From positions 1 through 61,030 of the forward strand of contig CAZFZB010000005.1 in NCBI GenBank assembly GCA_964523415.1: a stretch of DNA of 61,030 nt, in the 5' to 3' direction. The position numbers and the translations under genes are program-made. The stretch comes from M0108 sp964523415. Its GTDB lineage: Bacteria > Pseudomonadota > Gammaproteobacteria > Chromatiales > Chromatiaceae. The notes under the pieces are model-generated. The model did no database searches and was not told the origin of the DNA. It worked only from the letters and a program-made list of their open reading frames with translations. Positions 26,998-36,591 of the stretch are shown here, in pieces (the stretch's first letter is position 1; every line of letters starts with the position of its first letter).

Positions 26998-29448
26998 ATG
27001 GCCGTATTCGAAAACTACGCCCAATTCAGCACCAAGAAGGTCGCCCGGACCTTGGAACTGGCGGTGACGGAACTCGTCGCCCTACGCCAGAACACCCTGA
27101 CGCCAGATTTCATCCTACTGGCCCTGCTCGGCCAGCCGGACGCCGAACCCCTGCATATCCTGGAACGTCTCCTGCCCAATGCGGCGGAAACAGCCATCAG
27201 GTTACGTTCCGACGTCCTGGCTCAGTATCAGCTGGCCGTAACGCGGCAAGGCAATCAGATCCTGGTCACCGAGGAAATCAACGAAATGTTCCGCCTCGCC
27301 CATGAGGAGGCCAGGCAACTGGGGGACGGCTTTATCGCCACCGGCACCCTCTTCCTGGCCCTGTTCGACTCCCGATGCGGCGGTGTCGCCGAGCGTCTGC
27401 GGGAGGCTGGCGTCCATCGCGACCAGGCGCGGGAGGCCCTCAAGGAATTACGACACGGCCGATCTATCAACAGTGAGGAGGCAGAAAGCGAGCCCGATCC
27501 CCTGGAGCGCTACACCCGAGATCTGACCGAACTGGCCCGCCAGCACTACCTGGATCCGGTCATTGGACGCGAGGAGGAGATCGCCCAGGTCATTCAGACC
27601 CTTTCCCGGCGCAAAAAAAACAATCCGGCCCTGATTGGTGAAGCCGGGGTCGGAAAAACAGTAATCGTCGAGGGCCTGGCCCAGCGCATCGCCAATGCCG
27701 AGGTTCCCGACACCCTCATCAACAAACGCCTGCTGGCCCTGGACATGGGAGACATCATTGCCGGAGCCAAGATGCGCGGGGAGTTCGAGGAGCGGCTGAA
27801 ATCGGTGCGTGACGCCGCCATCGCCGCCAAGGGCAGTGTCATTCTCTTTATCGACGAACTCCATACCGTGGTTGGGGCCGGTGGAGGCGCAGGTTCCGGA
27901 AGCCTGGATGCCCCTAGCCTACTCAAGACGGCCCTGGCCCAGGGCAGCCTCCAAGTCATCGGCGCTGACACCCTGGAGGAGTACCATCGCTTCGTCGAAT
28001 CCGATAAAGCCCTGGAACGGCGCTTTCACCCGATCCTGGTGCGCGAGCCCAGCGCCGCCGAGACCCTGCGGATTTTGCAGGGTGTGGCACCTCGTTACGA
28101 GCAACACCACCAGATCCACTATGCCGCGGATGCCTTAGAGGCCGCTGCCCAACTCGCTGAACGTTACATCAATGACCGCCGCCTGCCAGACAAGGCCATA
28201 GACCTGCTCGACGAGGCCGGGGCCCACAAACACCTGCGCCTTATCTCGATACCTGCCCCCATCCGCGAGCGGGAACGAGAGCGCCAACGCCTAGTGCATG
28301 AAAAGACCCAGGCCTTCAACGCCCAGGAATTCGAGCGTGCGGCGCGCCAACAGATGGAGATCCTGGCGCTGGAGGAAAAGTTGGCCAGCGACCGCCAGGA
28401 GTGGGAACAGGAACGCGCCGGCGAGGACCTGGACGTGCGCGCCGAGGATATCGCCCGAGTGGTCTCGCATTGGACCGGCATCCCGGTGGCGCGCATGGTG
28501 GAGGCAGAGGCGGACAAGCTGGCTCGTATGGAGGAGGCGTTGCACCGGCGAATCGTTGGCCAGGATGACGCCGTCCATGCCGTTGCCGACGCCATCCGCC
28601 GCAACCGCGCGGGCATCGGCTCTGAGCGGAGACCCATTGGCTCCTTCCTTTTTCTCGGCCCAACCGGGGTCGGCAAGACCGAGCTTGCACGCGCCTTGGC
28701 CGCCTTCCTCCTCGACGACGAATCGCGAGTGGTACGTCTGGATATGTCGGAATACATGGAGCGCCACGAGGTCTCCAAGATGATCGGCGCCCCGCCAGGC
28801 TATATCGGCTACGGCGAAGGTGGCCAACTCACGGAGCGGGTGCGACGTAACCCCTATACCGTGGTACTGCTGGACGAAGTAGAGAAGGCACACCCGGATG
28901 TCTTCAACATGCTGCTGCAAATTCTAGAGGATGGCCGCCTGACGGATGGCCAAGGCCGCGCCGTCTCCTTTCGCAACACCATTCTCATTGGCACCTCCAA
29001 CCTGGGCACGGAGGCCCTGTCACCCGACAAGCGCCCCATTGGGTTCATCCAGTCCGCCACCCCAACTTACCAGGAGGCCCGCGACCTGGTACTGCACGAG
29101 GTCAAGCACTTCTTCAAGCCGGAGTTTCTCAACCGCCTGGACGATGTCATCGTCTTCCACTACCTGGAACCCGCCGAGGTGCGTCGCATCGCCGGCATTT
29201 TCGTCGCGGAACTCGTCAGGCGCCTTGCCACCCGCCACATCACAGTCACGGTGGAGGAGACCGTCCTCGACAAACTCGCCAGTGACGGCTTTGACCCCGT
29301 TTATGGTGCTCGCCCCCTACGCCGCGAGGTGGAGCGCCAGCTCGAAAACCCCCTGGCCATGTTGATGGTCACCGGACAGTGCCCGCAGGGAGGCAGGGTC
29401 CAGGTGCGACTGGAGGAGGATAAAATACACCTGGAAGTCCTGTCTTAA
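26998..29448 (+). CDS. clpC: ClpC-type AAA+ unfoldase
   Basis: This 816-residue Hsp100 protein has two N-terminal Clp repeats (about 1-145), AAA module 1 (Walker A GEAGVGKT near 214), a short middle domain containing a UVR-like segment (FNAQEFERAARQQMEILALE, near residue 440) in place of the long ClpB coiled coil, and AAA module 2 (Walker A GPTGVGKT near 554). An IGF tripeptide at residues 681-683 matches the loop ClpA/ClpX/ClpC use to dock ClpP. These features favour a ClpC-like, ClpP-partnered unfoldase over a ClpB disaggregase. The start at 26998 has GGGAG five bases upstream. Its stop overlaps the stop of convergent mtnA. Links to the preceding TRAP gene are unclear. Confidence 0.88.
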   Translation: MAVFENYAQFSTKKVARTLELAVTELVALRQNTLTPDFILLALLGQPDAEPLHILERLLPNAAETAIRLRSDVLAQYQLAVTRQGNQILVTEEINEMFRLAHEEARQLGDGFIATGTLFLALFDSRCGGVAERLREAGVHRDQAREALKELRHGRSINSEEAESEPDPLERYTRDLTELARQHYLDPVIGREEEIAQVIQTLSRRKKNNPALIGEAGVGKTVIVEGLAQRIANAEVPDTLINKRLLALDMGDIIAGAKMRGEFEERLKSVRDAAIAAKGSVILFIDELHTVVGAGGGAGSGSLDAPSLLKTALAQGSLQVIGADTLEEYHRFVESDKALERRFHPILVREPSAAETLRILQGVAPRYEQHHQIHYAADALEAAAQLAERYINDRRLPDKAIDLLDEAGAHKHLRLISIPAPIRERERERQRLVHEKTQAFNAQEFERAARQQMEILALEEKLASDRQEWEQERAGEDLDVRAEDIARVVSHWTGIPVARMVEAEADKLARMEEALHRRIVGQDDAVHAVADAIRRNRAGIGSERRPIGSFLFLGPTGVGKTELARALAAFLLDDESRVVRLDMSEYMERHEVSKMIGAPPGYIGYGEGGQLTERVRRNPYTVVLLDEVEKAHPDVFNMLLQILEDGRLTDGQGRAVSFRNTILIGTSNLGTEALSPDKRPIGFIQSATPTYQEARDLVLHEVKHFFKPEFLNRLDDVIVFHYLEPAEVRRIAGIFVAELVRRLATRHITVTVEETVLDKLASDGFDPVYGARPLRREVERQLENPLAMLMVTGQCPQGGRVQVRLEEDKIHLEVLS

Positions 29449-30539
29449 TTTCCTGCCCAGGCTAAGCCGGCCTCCTCCCCTTCCACCGCACGTAAGTGGC
29501 GCATGCGCTCCCGGTTCGGCCGCTCGACAATCCCCCTTTCGGTGACAATGGCATCTACCAGCTCCGCCGGTGTGACATCAAAGACGGGATTACGGCCACC
29601 AACGCCGGCTGGACCCAGACGCTGGCCTCCGCAGGTGAGGATCTCTTCGGGATCTCGCTCCTCAATGGGAATGGCGGCACCCGTGGGTATTTCCCAGTCG
29701 ATGGTCGAGGTTGGGGCGGCAACCATAAAGCCAAGGCCATGATAGCGGGCCAGGATGGCCAGACCGTAGGTCCCGATTTTATTGGCAACATCACCATTGG
29801 CGGCGATGCGGTCGGAGCCGACGATGACCCAGCCGATACCGCCCTTGGCCATGAGGCTGGCCGCCGCACCATCCGCCTGGAGGGTCACGGGGATGCCATC
29901 CTGAGCCAGCTCCCAGGCTGTAAGGCGAGTTCCCTGCAACCAGGGGCGGGTCTCGTCCGCATAGACCCGGGTGATCCGGCCCTCCGCGAAGCCCTGGCGG
30001 ATGACTCCCAGGGCCGTGCCATAACCACCGGTGGCCAGGGCCCCGGCATTGCAGTGGGTAATGACGGCGGTGGGGCCCTGAATCAGGCTGGCGCCTAGCT
30101 CACCCATGCGCCGGTTGGCGGCGATGTCCTCGGCATGAATGGCCAGGGCCTCGGTCAGCAGCGCAGGGGTGGGATCACCCACGCCTAGGCGATCGAGCAG
30201 GCGGTTCATGCGCCCCAGGGCCCAGAAGAGATTGACTGCGGTCGGCCGGGAGGCCGCCAGTTCCGCCAGATCCCCCTGGATATGGGAACGCCACACCTTG
30301 CTATGCTGCGCGTAGCGTTCCTGGGCCGCTAAAACGACACCGTAGGCGGCGGCGATGCCAATAGCCGGCGCCCCCCGTACCACCATGTCCCGGATGGCCC
30401 TGGCCGTCGCCTGGGCTGAGTTCAGCTCCAGATATTCGGCCTTCCCGGGCAACAGACGTTGGTCGAGGAGAAAGAGACGTCCCTCCCGCCAGATCAAGGC
30501 ATGATCTGGGGTGGGAATAAGGGGGATTTGGGTTTCCAT
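29445..30539 (-). CDS. mtnA: Methylthioribose-1-phosphate isomerase
   Basis: MtnA converts 5-methylthioribose-1-phosphate to methylthioribulose-1-phosphate in methionine salvage. The 364-residue enzyme shows RDMVVRGAPAIGIAAAYG near residue 45 (read as VVRGAPAIGI), the catalytic Cys in THCNAGALATGGYG, and the catalytic Asp in VIVGSDRIAANGDVANKIGT (VGSDRIAANGD). A longer frame exists to 30734, but the family begins near METQIPLIP, and the ATG at 30539 has AGGA nine bases upstream. It is divergent from the MTA deaminase-like gene with only about 80 bp between. Confidence 0.94.
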   Translation of the reverse strand: METQIPLIPTPDHALIWREGRLFLLDQRLLPGKAEYLELNSAQATARAIRDMVVRGAPAIGIAAAYGVVLAAQERYAQHSKVWRSHIQGDLAELAASRPTAVNLFWALGRMNRLLDRLGVGDPTPALLTEALAIHAEDIAANRRMGELGASLIQGPTAVITHCNAGALATGGYGTALGVIRQGFAEGRITRVYADETRPWLQGTRLTAWELAQDGIPVTLQADGAAASLMAKGGIGWVIVGSDRIAANGDVANKIGTYGLAILARYHGLGFMVAAPTSTIDWEIPTGAAIPIEERDPEEILTCGGQRLGPAGVGGRNPVFDVTPAELVDAIVTERGIVERPNRERMRHLRAVEGEEAGLAWAGN

Positions 30540-30621
30540 GGGCGCTGATCCTGTGGCAAATTGAGAGCCCATTCTGAACCAGCCCCCGCCGGCTTTGAAG
30601 GGCCCTCTGCACCCAAACCCC

Positions 30622-31950
30622 ATGAGTCCGCCCATGACCGCAGACCTTGTCATCCACGCCACCTGGGTCCTACCTGTGGACGCCCAGGACTCCGTCCTGG
30701 CGGGCCATGCCGTTGTCATCGCTGGCGGCCGCATCCAGGACCTATTGCCAAGTCCGGAGGCGCGCAGGCGCTACTCAACCGCAAGGGAGCTGGACCTGCC
30801 AGAGCACCTGCTGATACCGGGCTTTGTCAATGCTCATACCCATTCCGCCATGACCCTGTTGCGGGGATTGGCGGATGACCTGCCGCTCATGAACTGGCTG
30901 CAGGATCACATCTGGCCCGCGGAGCAACGCTGGGTGAATCCGGAGATGATTCTTGCTGGCTCTCGCCTGGCAGCCCTGGAGATGCTGAAAGGCGGCACGG
31001 TCTGCTTTAACGATATGTACTATTTTCCGGAGGTCACTGCCCATGCCATGGCGGAGGCCGGGATGCGCGCCGTCGTCGGCATGATACTGCTGGATGGTCC
31101 CACGGTTTATGCTGAGGGCCCAGATCAGTACCTGCGTCAGGGTCTTGCCCTCCATGACCAGTACCGGGATCACCCCCTTATCCATACCGCCTTCGCACCC
31201 CATGCCCCCTACACGGTCTCCGACGCCTCCCTGACACGGGTGAAGACCCTGGCGGACGAACTGGAATTGCCCATCCACATCCACCTACAGGAGACCCTCG
31301 ACGAGATCGACCAATCCCTGCGCGATCATGGATCGAGGCCCTTGCGGCGACTCGAACGACTCAACCTCCTGGGTCCGAACCTCGTGGCAGTACATATGAC
31401 CCACGTGGAGGAGGATGAGATCGATCTCCTGGCCAAGACAGGAAGCCATGTGGTTCATTGCCCCGTCTCCCAACTCAAACTGGCTAGCGGTTTCAGCCCG
31501 GTGGTACGTCTCCGGGATGCGGGCGTCAACGTTGCCTTGGGAACGGATGGTGCCGCCAGCAACAATGAACTCGACATGGTGGGCGAGATGCGCCTCGCCG
31601 CCCTTGTCGCCAAGGGCGTGGCGGGTTCCGCCGCCGCCCTCCCCGCCCCGAGCGCCCTACGCATGGCCACTCTCGACGGCGCCCGCGCCTTGGGCCTGGA
31701 GGGTGAGACTGGCTCCCTGGAAATTGGCAAGTCCGCCGACCTGGTCGCTATCGACCTGGGCTATCCCAATACCCAGCCCGTCCATAACCCACTCTCACAG
31801 CTCGTCTATGCGGCCACTCATTCCCAGGTGCGCCATGTGTGGATTGCCGGACGCCAACTCCTCCGCGACGGCCAACCCACGACACTGAACGCCGAAGAGA
31901 TTCTCGCCGAGGCCCGCGCCTGGGGGACCCGTATCGCCAGGGGACGCTGA
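30622..31950 (+). CDS. mtaD: TRZ/ATZ-family amidohydrolase, likely MTA/SAH deaminase
   Basis: This 442-residue metal-dependent hydrolase closely resembles Pseudomonas-type 5'-methylthioadenosine deaminase. Metal ligands appear as NAHTHSAM (near residue 70), HIHLQETLDE (near 220), HMTHVEEDE and the LGTDGAASNNELDM segment with its catalytic Asp. The reaction would be deamination of methylthioadenosine or S-adenosylhomocysteine to the inosine form. Next to mtnA this indicates the MTA to methylthioinosine route, but the phosphorylase mtnP is not in the window. The start could be 30622 or 30634; neither has a clear ribosome binding site. Confidence 0.88.
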   Translation: MSPPMTADLVIHATWVLPVDAQDSVLAGHAVVIAGGRIQDLLPSPEARRRYSTARELDLPEHLLIPGFVNAHTHSAMTLLRGLADDLPLMNWLQDHIWPAEQRWVNPEMILAGSRLAALEMLKGGTVCFNDMYYFPEVTAHAMAEAGMRAVVGMILLDGPTVYAEGPDQYLRQGLALHDQYRDHPLIHTAFAPHAPYTVSDASLTRVKTLADELELPIHIHLQETLDEIDQSLRDHGSRPLRRLERLNLLGPNLVAVHMTHVEEDEIDLLAKTGSHVVHCPVSQLKLASGFSPVVRLRDAGVNVALGTDGAASNNELDMVGEMRLAALVAKGVAGSAAALPAPSALRMATLDGARALGLEGETGSLEIGKSADLVAIDLGYPNTQPVHNPLSQLVYAATHSQVRHVWIAGRQLLRDGQPTTLNAEEILAEARAWGTRIARGR

Positions 31951-31988
31951 ACCCTTGCCACGCCCCTCACCCTTTTCAAGGTCCTAAT

Positions 31989-33317
31989 ATGAAAGAAGTT
32001 GATACCCTGATCCTGGGCGGAACGGTACTGTGCCTCGATGAACAGATGACCCAAATCCAGGATGGTGCCCTGGCGATATCAGGTGACACCCTTGCCGCGG
32101 TGGATAAGGCAGAGGTCTTGCGGAACCAATTCACCAGCACGAACATCATCGACGGGGCTAATACCCTGATCATGCCGGGTCTGATCAATGGCCATACCCA
32201 CGCCGCCATGACCTGCTTTCGGGGCATTGCCGATGACATGAATCTGATGGACTGGCTGAACGACTATATCTTCCCCGCCGAGGCCAGGAACGTGAACCCA
32301 GAATTGGCCTACTGGGGGAGCCTCCTGGCTTGTGCGGAAATGATCAAGTCAGGTACGACCAGCTTCTGCGATATGTATATTTTCGAAAATGAAACGGCCC
32401 GCGCGGCCCAACAGGCGGGGATGCGCTGTCTGCTCGGGGAGGTTTTGTTCGATTTCCCCTCACCCAATTACCAGACACCCCGGGAAGGACTGGCCTACAC
32501 GCGTAACCTCCTGGAGCGCTGGGCCGATGATCCACTGATCCGTATCGCTGTGGAACCTCATTCCCTCTATACCTGTTCCCGGCCCCTGCTGGTGGAGGCC
32601 ATTCAATTAGCGGAGGAGTTCCAGGTTCCCCTCGCCCTTCATCTCCTTGAAAATGCTTCTGAAATGCAGCAACTGCAAGAAAAGTTGGGGCAAGGGGCCG
32701 TCTCCTACCTCAAGGGTCTGGGTTGCCTCAATGATCGCTTGATTGCCTTTCATGGCGTCTGTCTGGATGAAACGGATATCCGTACCTTCCGGGACCATGG
32801 CTGTAAGGTTGTCTACAATCCTGAGAGCAATATGAAGTTGGCCTCCGGGTTCGCACCCGTTTCCCGCATGCTCGCGGCGGGGGTTCGCGTCGGTTTGGGT
32901 ACGGATGGCTGTGCAAGTAACAACAACCTGGATATGTTTCAGGCCATGGATACGGCCGCCAAACTCGAAAAGGTGATAAACCTGAATCCAACCTTGATGC
33001 CCGCGCCAACCGTAGTTGCCATGGCCACCCGCGAGGGCGCCAAGGTTCTCGGTATGGAACAGATGACCGGATGCTTAAAGCCAGGCTTGAAGGCGGATCT
33101 CATCATGATCGATCTCAGGAGCCCGCACCTGACCCCCATGTACAATCCTTACTCTCACCTGGTTTACGCCGCGAATGGCGCGGACGTGAAAACCGTTTTC
33201 ATTAATGGGAAAATGGTGATGAAGGAGCGTCGGCTTCTCACCCTGAATGAAGACGAGATCATGGCAAAGGTTTGCCAGATCGCGGAGCGCATCCGTCATT
33301 CCCTGGACATCACCTGA
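31989..33317 (+). CDS. Second MTA/SAH-deaminase-like amidohydrolase
   Basis: This 442-residue paralogue follows the first after 38 bp. It keeps the metal and catalytic segments NGHTHAAMTCFRGIADD, HLLENASEM, HGVCLDETD and LGTDGCASNNNLDMF. It differs where the first has HLQET: here HLLEN. Its overall sequence looks closer to amidohydrolases of archaea and deltaproteobacteria than to the first copy, so it may act on a different substrate (S-adenosylhomocysteine, 5'-deoxyadenosine or another amine-bearing purine). AAGG lies seven bases before the ATG at 31989, which decides that start over longer frames. Confidence 0.82.
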   Translation: MKEVDTLILGGTVLCLDEQMTQIQDGALAISGDTLAAVDKAEVLRNQFTSTNIIDGANTLIMPGLINGHTHAAMTCFRGIADDMNLMDWLNDYIFPAEARNVNPELAYWGSLLACAEMIKSGTTSFCDMYIFENETARAAQQAGMRCLLGEVLFDFPSPNYQTPREGLAYTRNLLERWADDPLIRIAVEPHSLYTCSRPLLVEAIQLAEEFQVPLALHLLENASEMQQLQEKLGQGAVSYLKGLGCLNDRLIAFHGVCLDETDIRTFRDHGCKVVYNPESNMKLASGFAPVSRMLAAGVRVGLGTDGCASNNNLDMFQAMDTAAKLEKVINLNPTLMPAPTVVAMATREGAKVLGMEQMTGCLKPGLKADLIMIDLRSPHLTPMYNPYSHLVYAANGADVKTVFINGKMVMKERRLLTLNEDEIMAKVCQIAERIRHSLDIT

Positions 33318-33407
33318 GGAGAGGCCTCCTCGAATCAGTGAACGAATTATCGTATGGATGCCTGAGACCCCTATTGCTCCACTTACACAACCTATGAGGC
33401 CTTTTCC

Positions 33408-34730
33408 ATGACCACCCCCACCGAGCGTGAGAAGGACCGGATCCGCAAGGTAAGCGCCCTGCTCCATCAGGCGTGTAAACCCATCCGTATCCTACGCACC
33501 CTCGAGTGGGCACCTGAGGTGAAAGAGTCATTCCTGGCGGGTGGTAGCCGGGAACTGCCGCAGGTGACCTATCCTTCCTTCGACCCCACGCCCAGCATTG
33601 AACTGGTGCGCGAGGCCCGCCGCCTAATAGTGCCCTTTACGACCATCGACGTCTGGCTGGAACGACATGCCCTGTCGATCGAGATGGGTGCGCGGATGCT
33701 GGCGTCGGCAGGCACCCCGAGCTTTTTCGAGTTCGGCCGCCAACTCTATGGCGAACCCGATGCCCCCTTACGCTACGTCGCTATCACCCCCCTGGAGTTG
33801 GCGCAAAGCGTCCTGGCCGCCATTTCCCAACTCACCCGCATCGAGATCTCCACGGCCCCACCGGCCTATCATGGCGCCGAGGAGGTGGCAAGGGATCTGG
33901 AGCGTGCGGTGGGTGCCCATTTCGGAAACCAGGCCCCCACCATTGAACTGGTCGATCGCCTCTCCGCCAATGCCCTGGCGACATCCAGGGCGATTCGCAT
34001 CCGCCGGGGGGCCCGCTTTACCGACCGCGATTTCATTCAACTACTGCATCATGAGGCCTTCATCCACGTTGCCACCTCCCTCAACGGCAAGGCACAGACC
34101 GACCTGCCACTCCTGGCGGCCGGGCATCCAGGGACCACGCGTACGCAGGAGGGCCTGGCGGTCTTCGCCGAGGTGATCAGTGGCTCCATCGAACTGGACC
34201 GGCTGCGGCGGCTGGCAGATCGGGTGCTGGCGATCCAGATGGCTATAGAGGGTGCCGATTTTCTCCAGGTCAATGCCTTTTTCCTGGAGCGCACCGGCGA
34301 TCCAGATCAGTCCTTCGAAAGCACCCGTAGGGTCTTTCGCGGCGGGGTCATGACCGGGGGTGCCCCCTTCTGCAAGGATCTGGTCTATCTCCTGGGCTTG
34401 CTGCAGGTGAACAATTTCATAGGCGCTGCCTTCAGTTCCGGGCGGGCGGACTGCCTGAGCCTGCTCTTCTGCGGCAAACTAGATCTTTTCGACATCCCGG
34501 CCCTATGCGAACTCTACGCCATGGGCCTATGCCGCCCTCCACGCTTTCTGCCGCCCTGGGTGAGCGATTCTCGTCATTTATTAGCCATATTGACCCTTAA
34601 CGCCTTTACCAAACGCATCAATCCCGAGCCACTGGTCGATTTGGCCCACAAGGTGTTGGAGAGTGCCCCTCTGGTAAGAATGCCAGAGCCCGCGACACAA
34701 CTTGAATCCCAAGAGGAGATCCAGCCCTGA
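33408..34730 (+). CDS. DUF1704 (MATCAP-like) metallopeptidase, QEGLA family
   Basis: This 440-residue protein matches the DUF1704 family, annotated in bacteria as flavohemoglobin expression-modulating QEGLA motif protein. It has the zinc motif H215-E-A-F-I-H220 (HEXXXH) and the TQEGLAVFAE motif about 30 residues later. Eukaryotic members (MATCAP) are tyrosine carboxypeptidases with the same HEXXXH and EGLA-type motifs. The bacterial substrate is unknown. GAGG lies eight bases before the ATG. It follows the two amidohydrolases by 91 bp on the same strand. Confidence 0.82.
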   Translation: MTTPTEREKDRIRKVSALLHQACKPIRILRTLEWAPEVKESFLAGGSRELPQVTYPSFDPTPSIELVREARRLIVPFTTIDVWLERHALSIEMGARMLASAGTPSFFEFGRQLYGEPDAPLRYVAITPLELAQSVLAAISQLTRIEISTAPPAYHGAEEVARDLERAVGAHFGNQAPTIELVDRLSANALATSRAIRIRRGARFTDRDFIQLLHHEAFIHVATSLNGKAQTDLPLLAAGHPGTTRTQEGLAVFAEVISGSIELDRLRRLADRVLAIQMAIEGADFLQVNAFFLERTGDPDQSFESTRRVFRGGVMTGGAPFCKDLVYLLGLLQVNNFIGAAFSSGRADCLSLLFCGKLDLFDIPALCELYAMGLCRPPRFLPPWVSDSRHLLAILTLNAFTKRINPEPLVDLAHKVLESAPLVRMPEPATQLESQEEIQP

Positions 34731-34909
34731 TGATTAAAGACCGCAATCACCCACCAACCTTAGGACTTGTCAGTACGGACCCTTTGCCCTGCTGCTACTA
34801 CACCCGGTGATTGGCCATCCAGAAAGAATCCAGATTGCAGTATCCCTCCCCGCGTACCATGCCTGTCGGTACGGGGAGGGGCAGGCTCCTTATTGGGATA
34901 CCCAACCCT

Positions 34910-36103
34910 ATGAGATTCAGGTTTAATCCCCTGCCTTTCGTCGTGGCCACCCTGCTATTTCTCGTCCAGGGGTGTGCTGGACCTGTTCGCGAGGAGGCGG
35001 TCCCCCCATCGCTGACCGCCTATGCCGTCATCCCGGGAATGGAGGATGTGCGTTACCGCATTGGTATCGACAACGAGGCCATCGAGCAGGAGAGTATCGA
35101 ATCCTTAAGACGCGAGCAGGCCTATCTCGCCGCCAGCGGTCACCAAGGCCCCCTGCCGCCGGCGGACTTTCTGGCCGTGTCAGGCGGCGGTGACAGCGGT
35201 GCCTTTGGCGCTGGACTCCTGAATGGATGGACGACCGCGGGGGACCGGCCTGAATTCAAGTTGGTGACCGGAATCAGCACCGGCGCCCTCATCGCCCCCT
35301 TTGCCTTCCTCGGTCCAGGCTATGACGACAGGCTCAGACACCTCTATACCAACCTATCTCCTGGGGACATCGTTGCGCGGCGGCCTCTGATCGCCGCATT
35401 GATCAGTGATGCTCTCGCTGATAACGCTCCCCTCTGGAGCCTCATCGAGAAGGAGGTGGATCAGCCCCTGCTCGACGCCATTGCCCGGGAATATGAGAAG
35501 GGGCGGCTGCTGCTGGTCGGTACCGTCAACCTGGATTCTCGCCATGCGGTGCTCTGGAACCTGACGCGGATTGCCGCGAGTCACAACCCCAAGGCCTTGT
35601 CCCTCTTCCGTTCTATCATGATTGCCTCAGCCGCCATCCCTGGGGCCTTCCCGCCGGTGCTTATCGACGTGGAGGCTAAGGGTCGCCCCTACCAGGAGAT
35701 GCATGTGGACGGCGGCACCATGTCCCAGGTCTTCGTCTATCCGCCCAAATTAAACCTCAGGGAATTCAGCAAACAACACGGGATCAACCGCGAACGTAGG
35801 GTTTATGTGATCCGCAATGCCCGTCTCGACCCCGAATGGGCCCAGGTCGAACGCCGGACCATGAGTATCGCCGGACGGGCCATCGCATCCCTCATTCATA
35901 CCCAGGGGCTCGGTGACCTGTATCGGATTTATCTGACGACCCAGCGTGACGGCGTGGACTTCAATCTCGCTTATGTTCCCGCCAGCTTCAATGCCCCTCA
36001 TCCCGAGGAGTTCGATCCCGACTTCATGCGGGCCCTCTACCAGACGGGCTACGATATGGCAGTCAAAGGCTTTCCCTGGGCCAAGAACCCCCCAGGATTC
36101 TGA
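34910..36103 (+). CDS. Patatin-like phospholipase lipoprotein
   Basis: This 397-residue lipoprotein has an N-terminal signal with lipobox LVQGC (Cys near residue 22) and a patatin domain. The oxyanion loop SGGGDSGAFGAG (near residue 90), the nucleophile elbow GISTGAL (Ser near 124) and the catalytic Asp in HVDGGTMSQ (near 267) are all present, so activity is expected. Patatins hydrolyse acyl esters of phospholipids. The start at 34910 is chosen because the lipoprotein signal begins there, although an ORF extends to 34811; a small TTGGG-ATA-CCCAA hairpin lies just before it. It may share a transcript with YiaW. Confidence 0.88.
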   Translation: MRFRFNPLPFVVATLLFLVQGCAGPVREEAVPPSLTAYAVIPGMEDVRYRIGIDNEAIEQESIESLRREQAYLAASGHQGPLPPADFLAVSGGGDSGAFGAGLLNGWTTAGDRPEFKLVTGISTGALIAPFAFLGPGYDDRLRHLYTNLSPGDIVARRPLIAALISDALADNAPLWSLIEKEVDQPLLDAIAREYEKGRLLLVGTVNLDSRHAVLWNLTRIAASHNPKALSLFRSIMIASAAIPGAFPPVLIDVEAKGRPYQEMHVDGGTMSQVFVYPPKLNLREFSKQHGINRERRVYVIRNARLDPEWAQVERRTMSIAGRAIASLIHTQGLGDLYRIYLTTQRDGVDFNLAYVPASFNAPHPEEFDPDFMRALYQTGYDMAVKGFPWAKNPPGF

Positions 36104-36215
36104 CTAGGGGATGCTCTGGCCGCCCCAGTCGCCGCGTCTGGCCATGAGGTCATGCGCAGGATATGATGCCCGACGACCAGCGCGCGCAATGACCTTACCC
36201 TTTAGGAGTCATCTC

Positions 36216-36587
36216 GTGTTTCTTGATTATTTTGCCTTGGGCCTTCTCTTTTTCGTCGCCCTCGTAATCTTCTATGGGATTATCGCCATCCACGACATCC
36301 CTTATGAGATCGCCAAAGAGCGCAATCATCCCCAGCAGGATGCCCTGCACGTCGCCGGTTGGATCAGTCTCTTTACCCTGCACGCCATCTGGCCCTTCCT
36401 CTGGATCTGGGCCACCCTCTATCGCGAGGACCGTGGCTGGGGTTTTACGACCCCCAACCCCAGCACCAAGGAGGCCCTCGGCGAACTCCAGGCAGAGCTG
36501 GCCCAGCTGCGCGAGCGCCTCGCGACCCTCGAGTCCCACCCTGGTAAGTGCGAAACCCCCAACCACCCCGCGGCGGGCCAGGAGTAG
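36216..36587 (+). CDS. yiaW: YiaW-like DUF3302 inner-membrane protein
   Basis: This 123-residue membrane protein starts at GTG 36216, which has AGGAG eight bases upstream. The resulting MFLDYFALG N-terminus is identical to that of E. coli YiaW as I remember it; the ATG at 36189 would add nine residues. It has two spans (about 9-30 and 50-72), the IHDIPYEIAKERNHP segment between them, and a C-terminal coiled coil. The family always accompanies a YiaV-type HlyD protein, here four bases downstream. The function is not established. Confidence 0.88.
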   Translation: MFLDYFALGLLFFVALVIFYGIIAIHDIPYEIAKERNHPQQDALHVAGWISLFTLHAIWPFLWIWATLYREDRGWGFTTPNPSTKEALGELQAELAQLRERLATLESHPGKCETPNHPAAGQE

Positions 36588-36591
36588 CACC

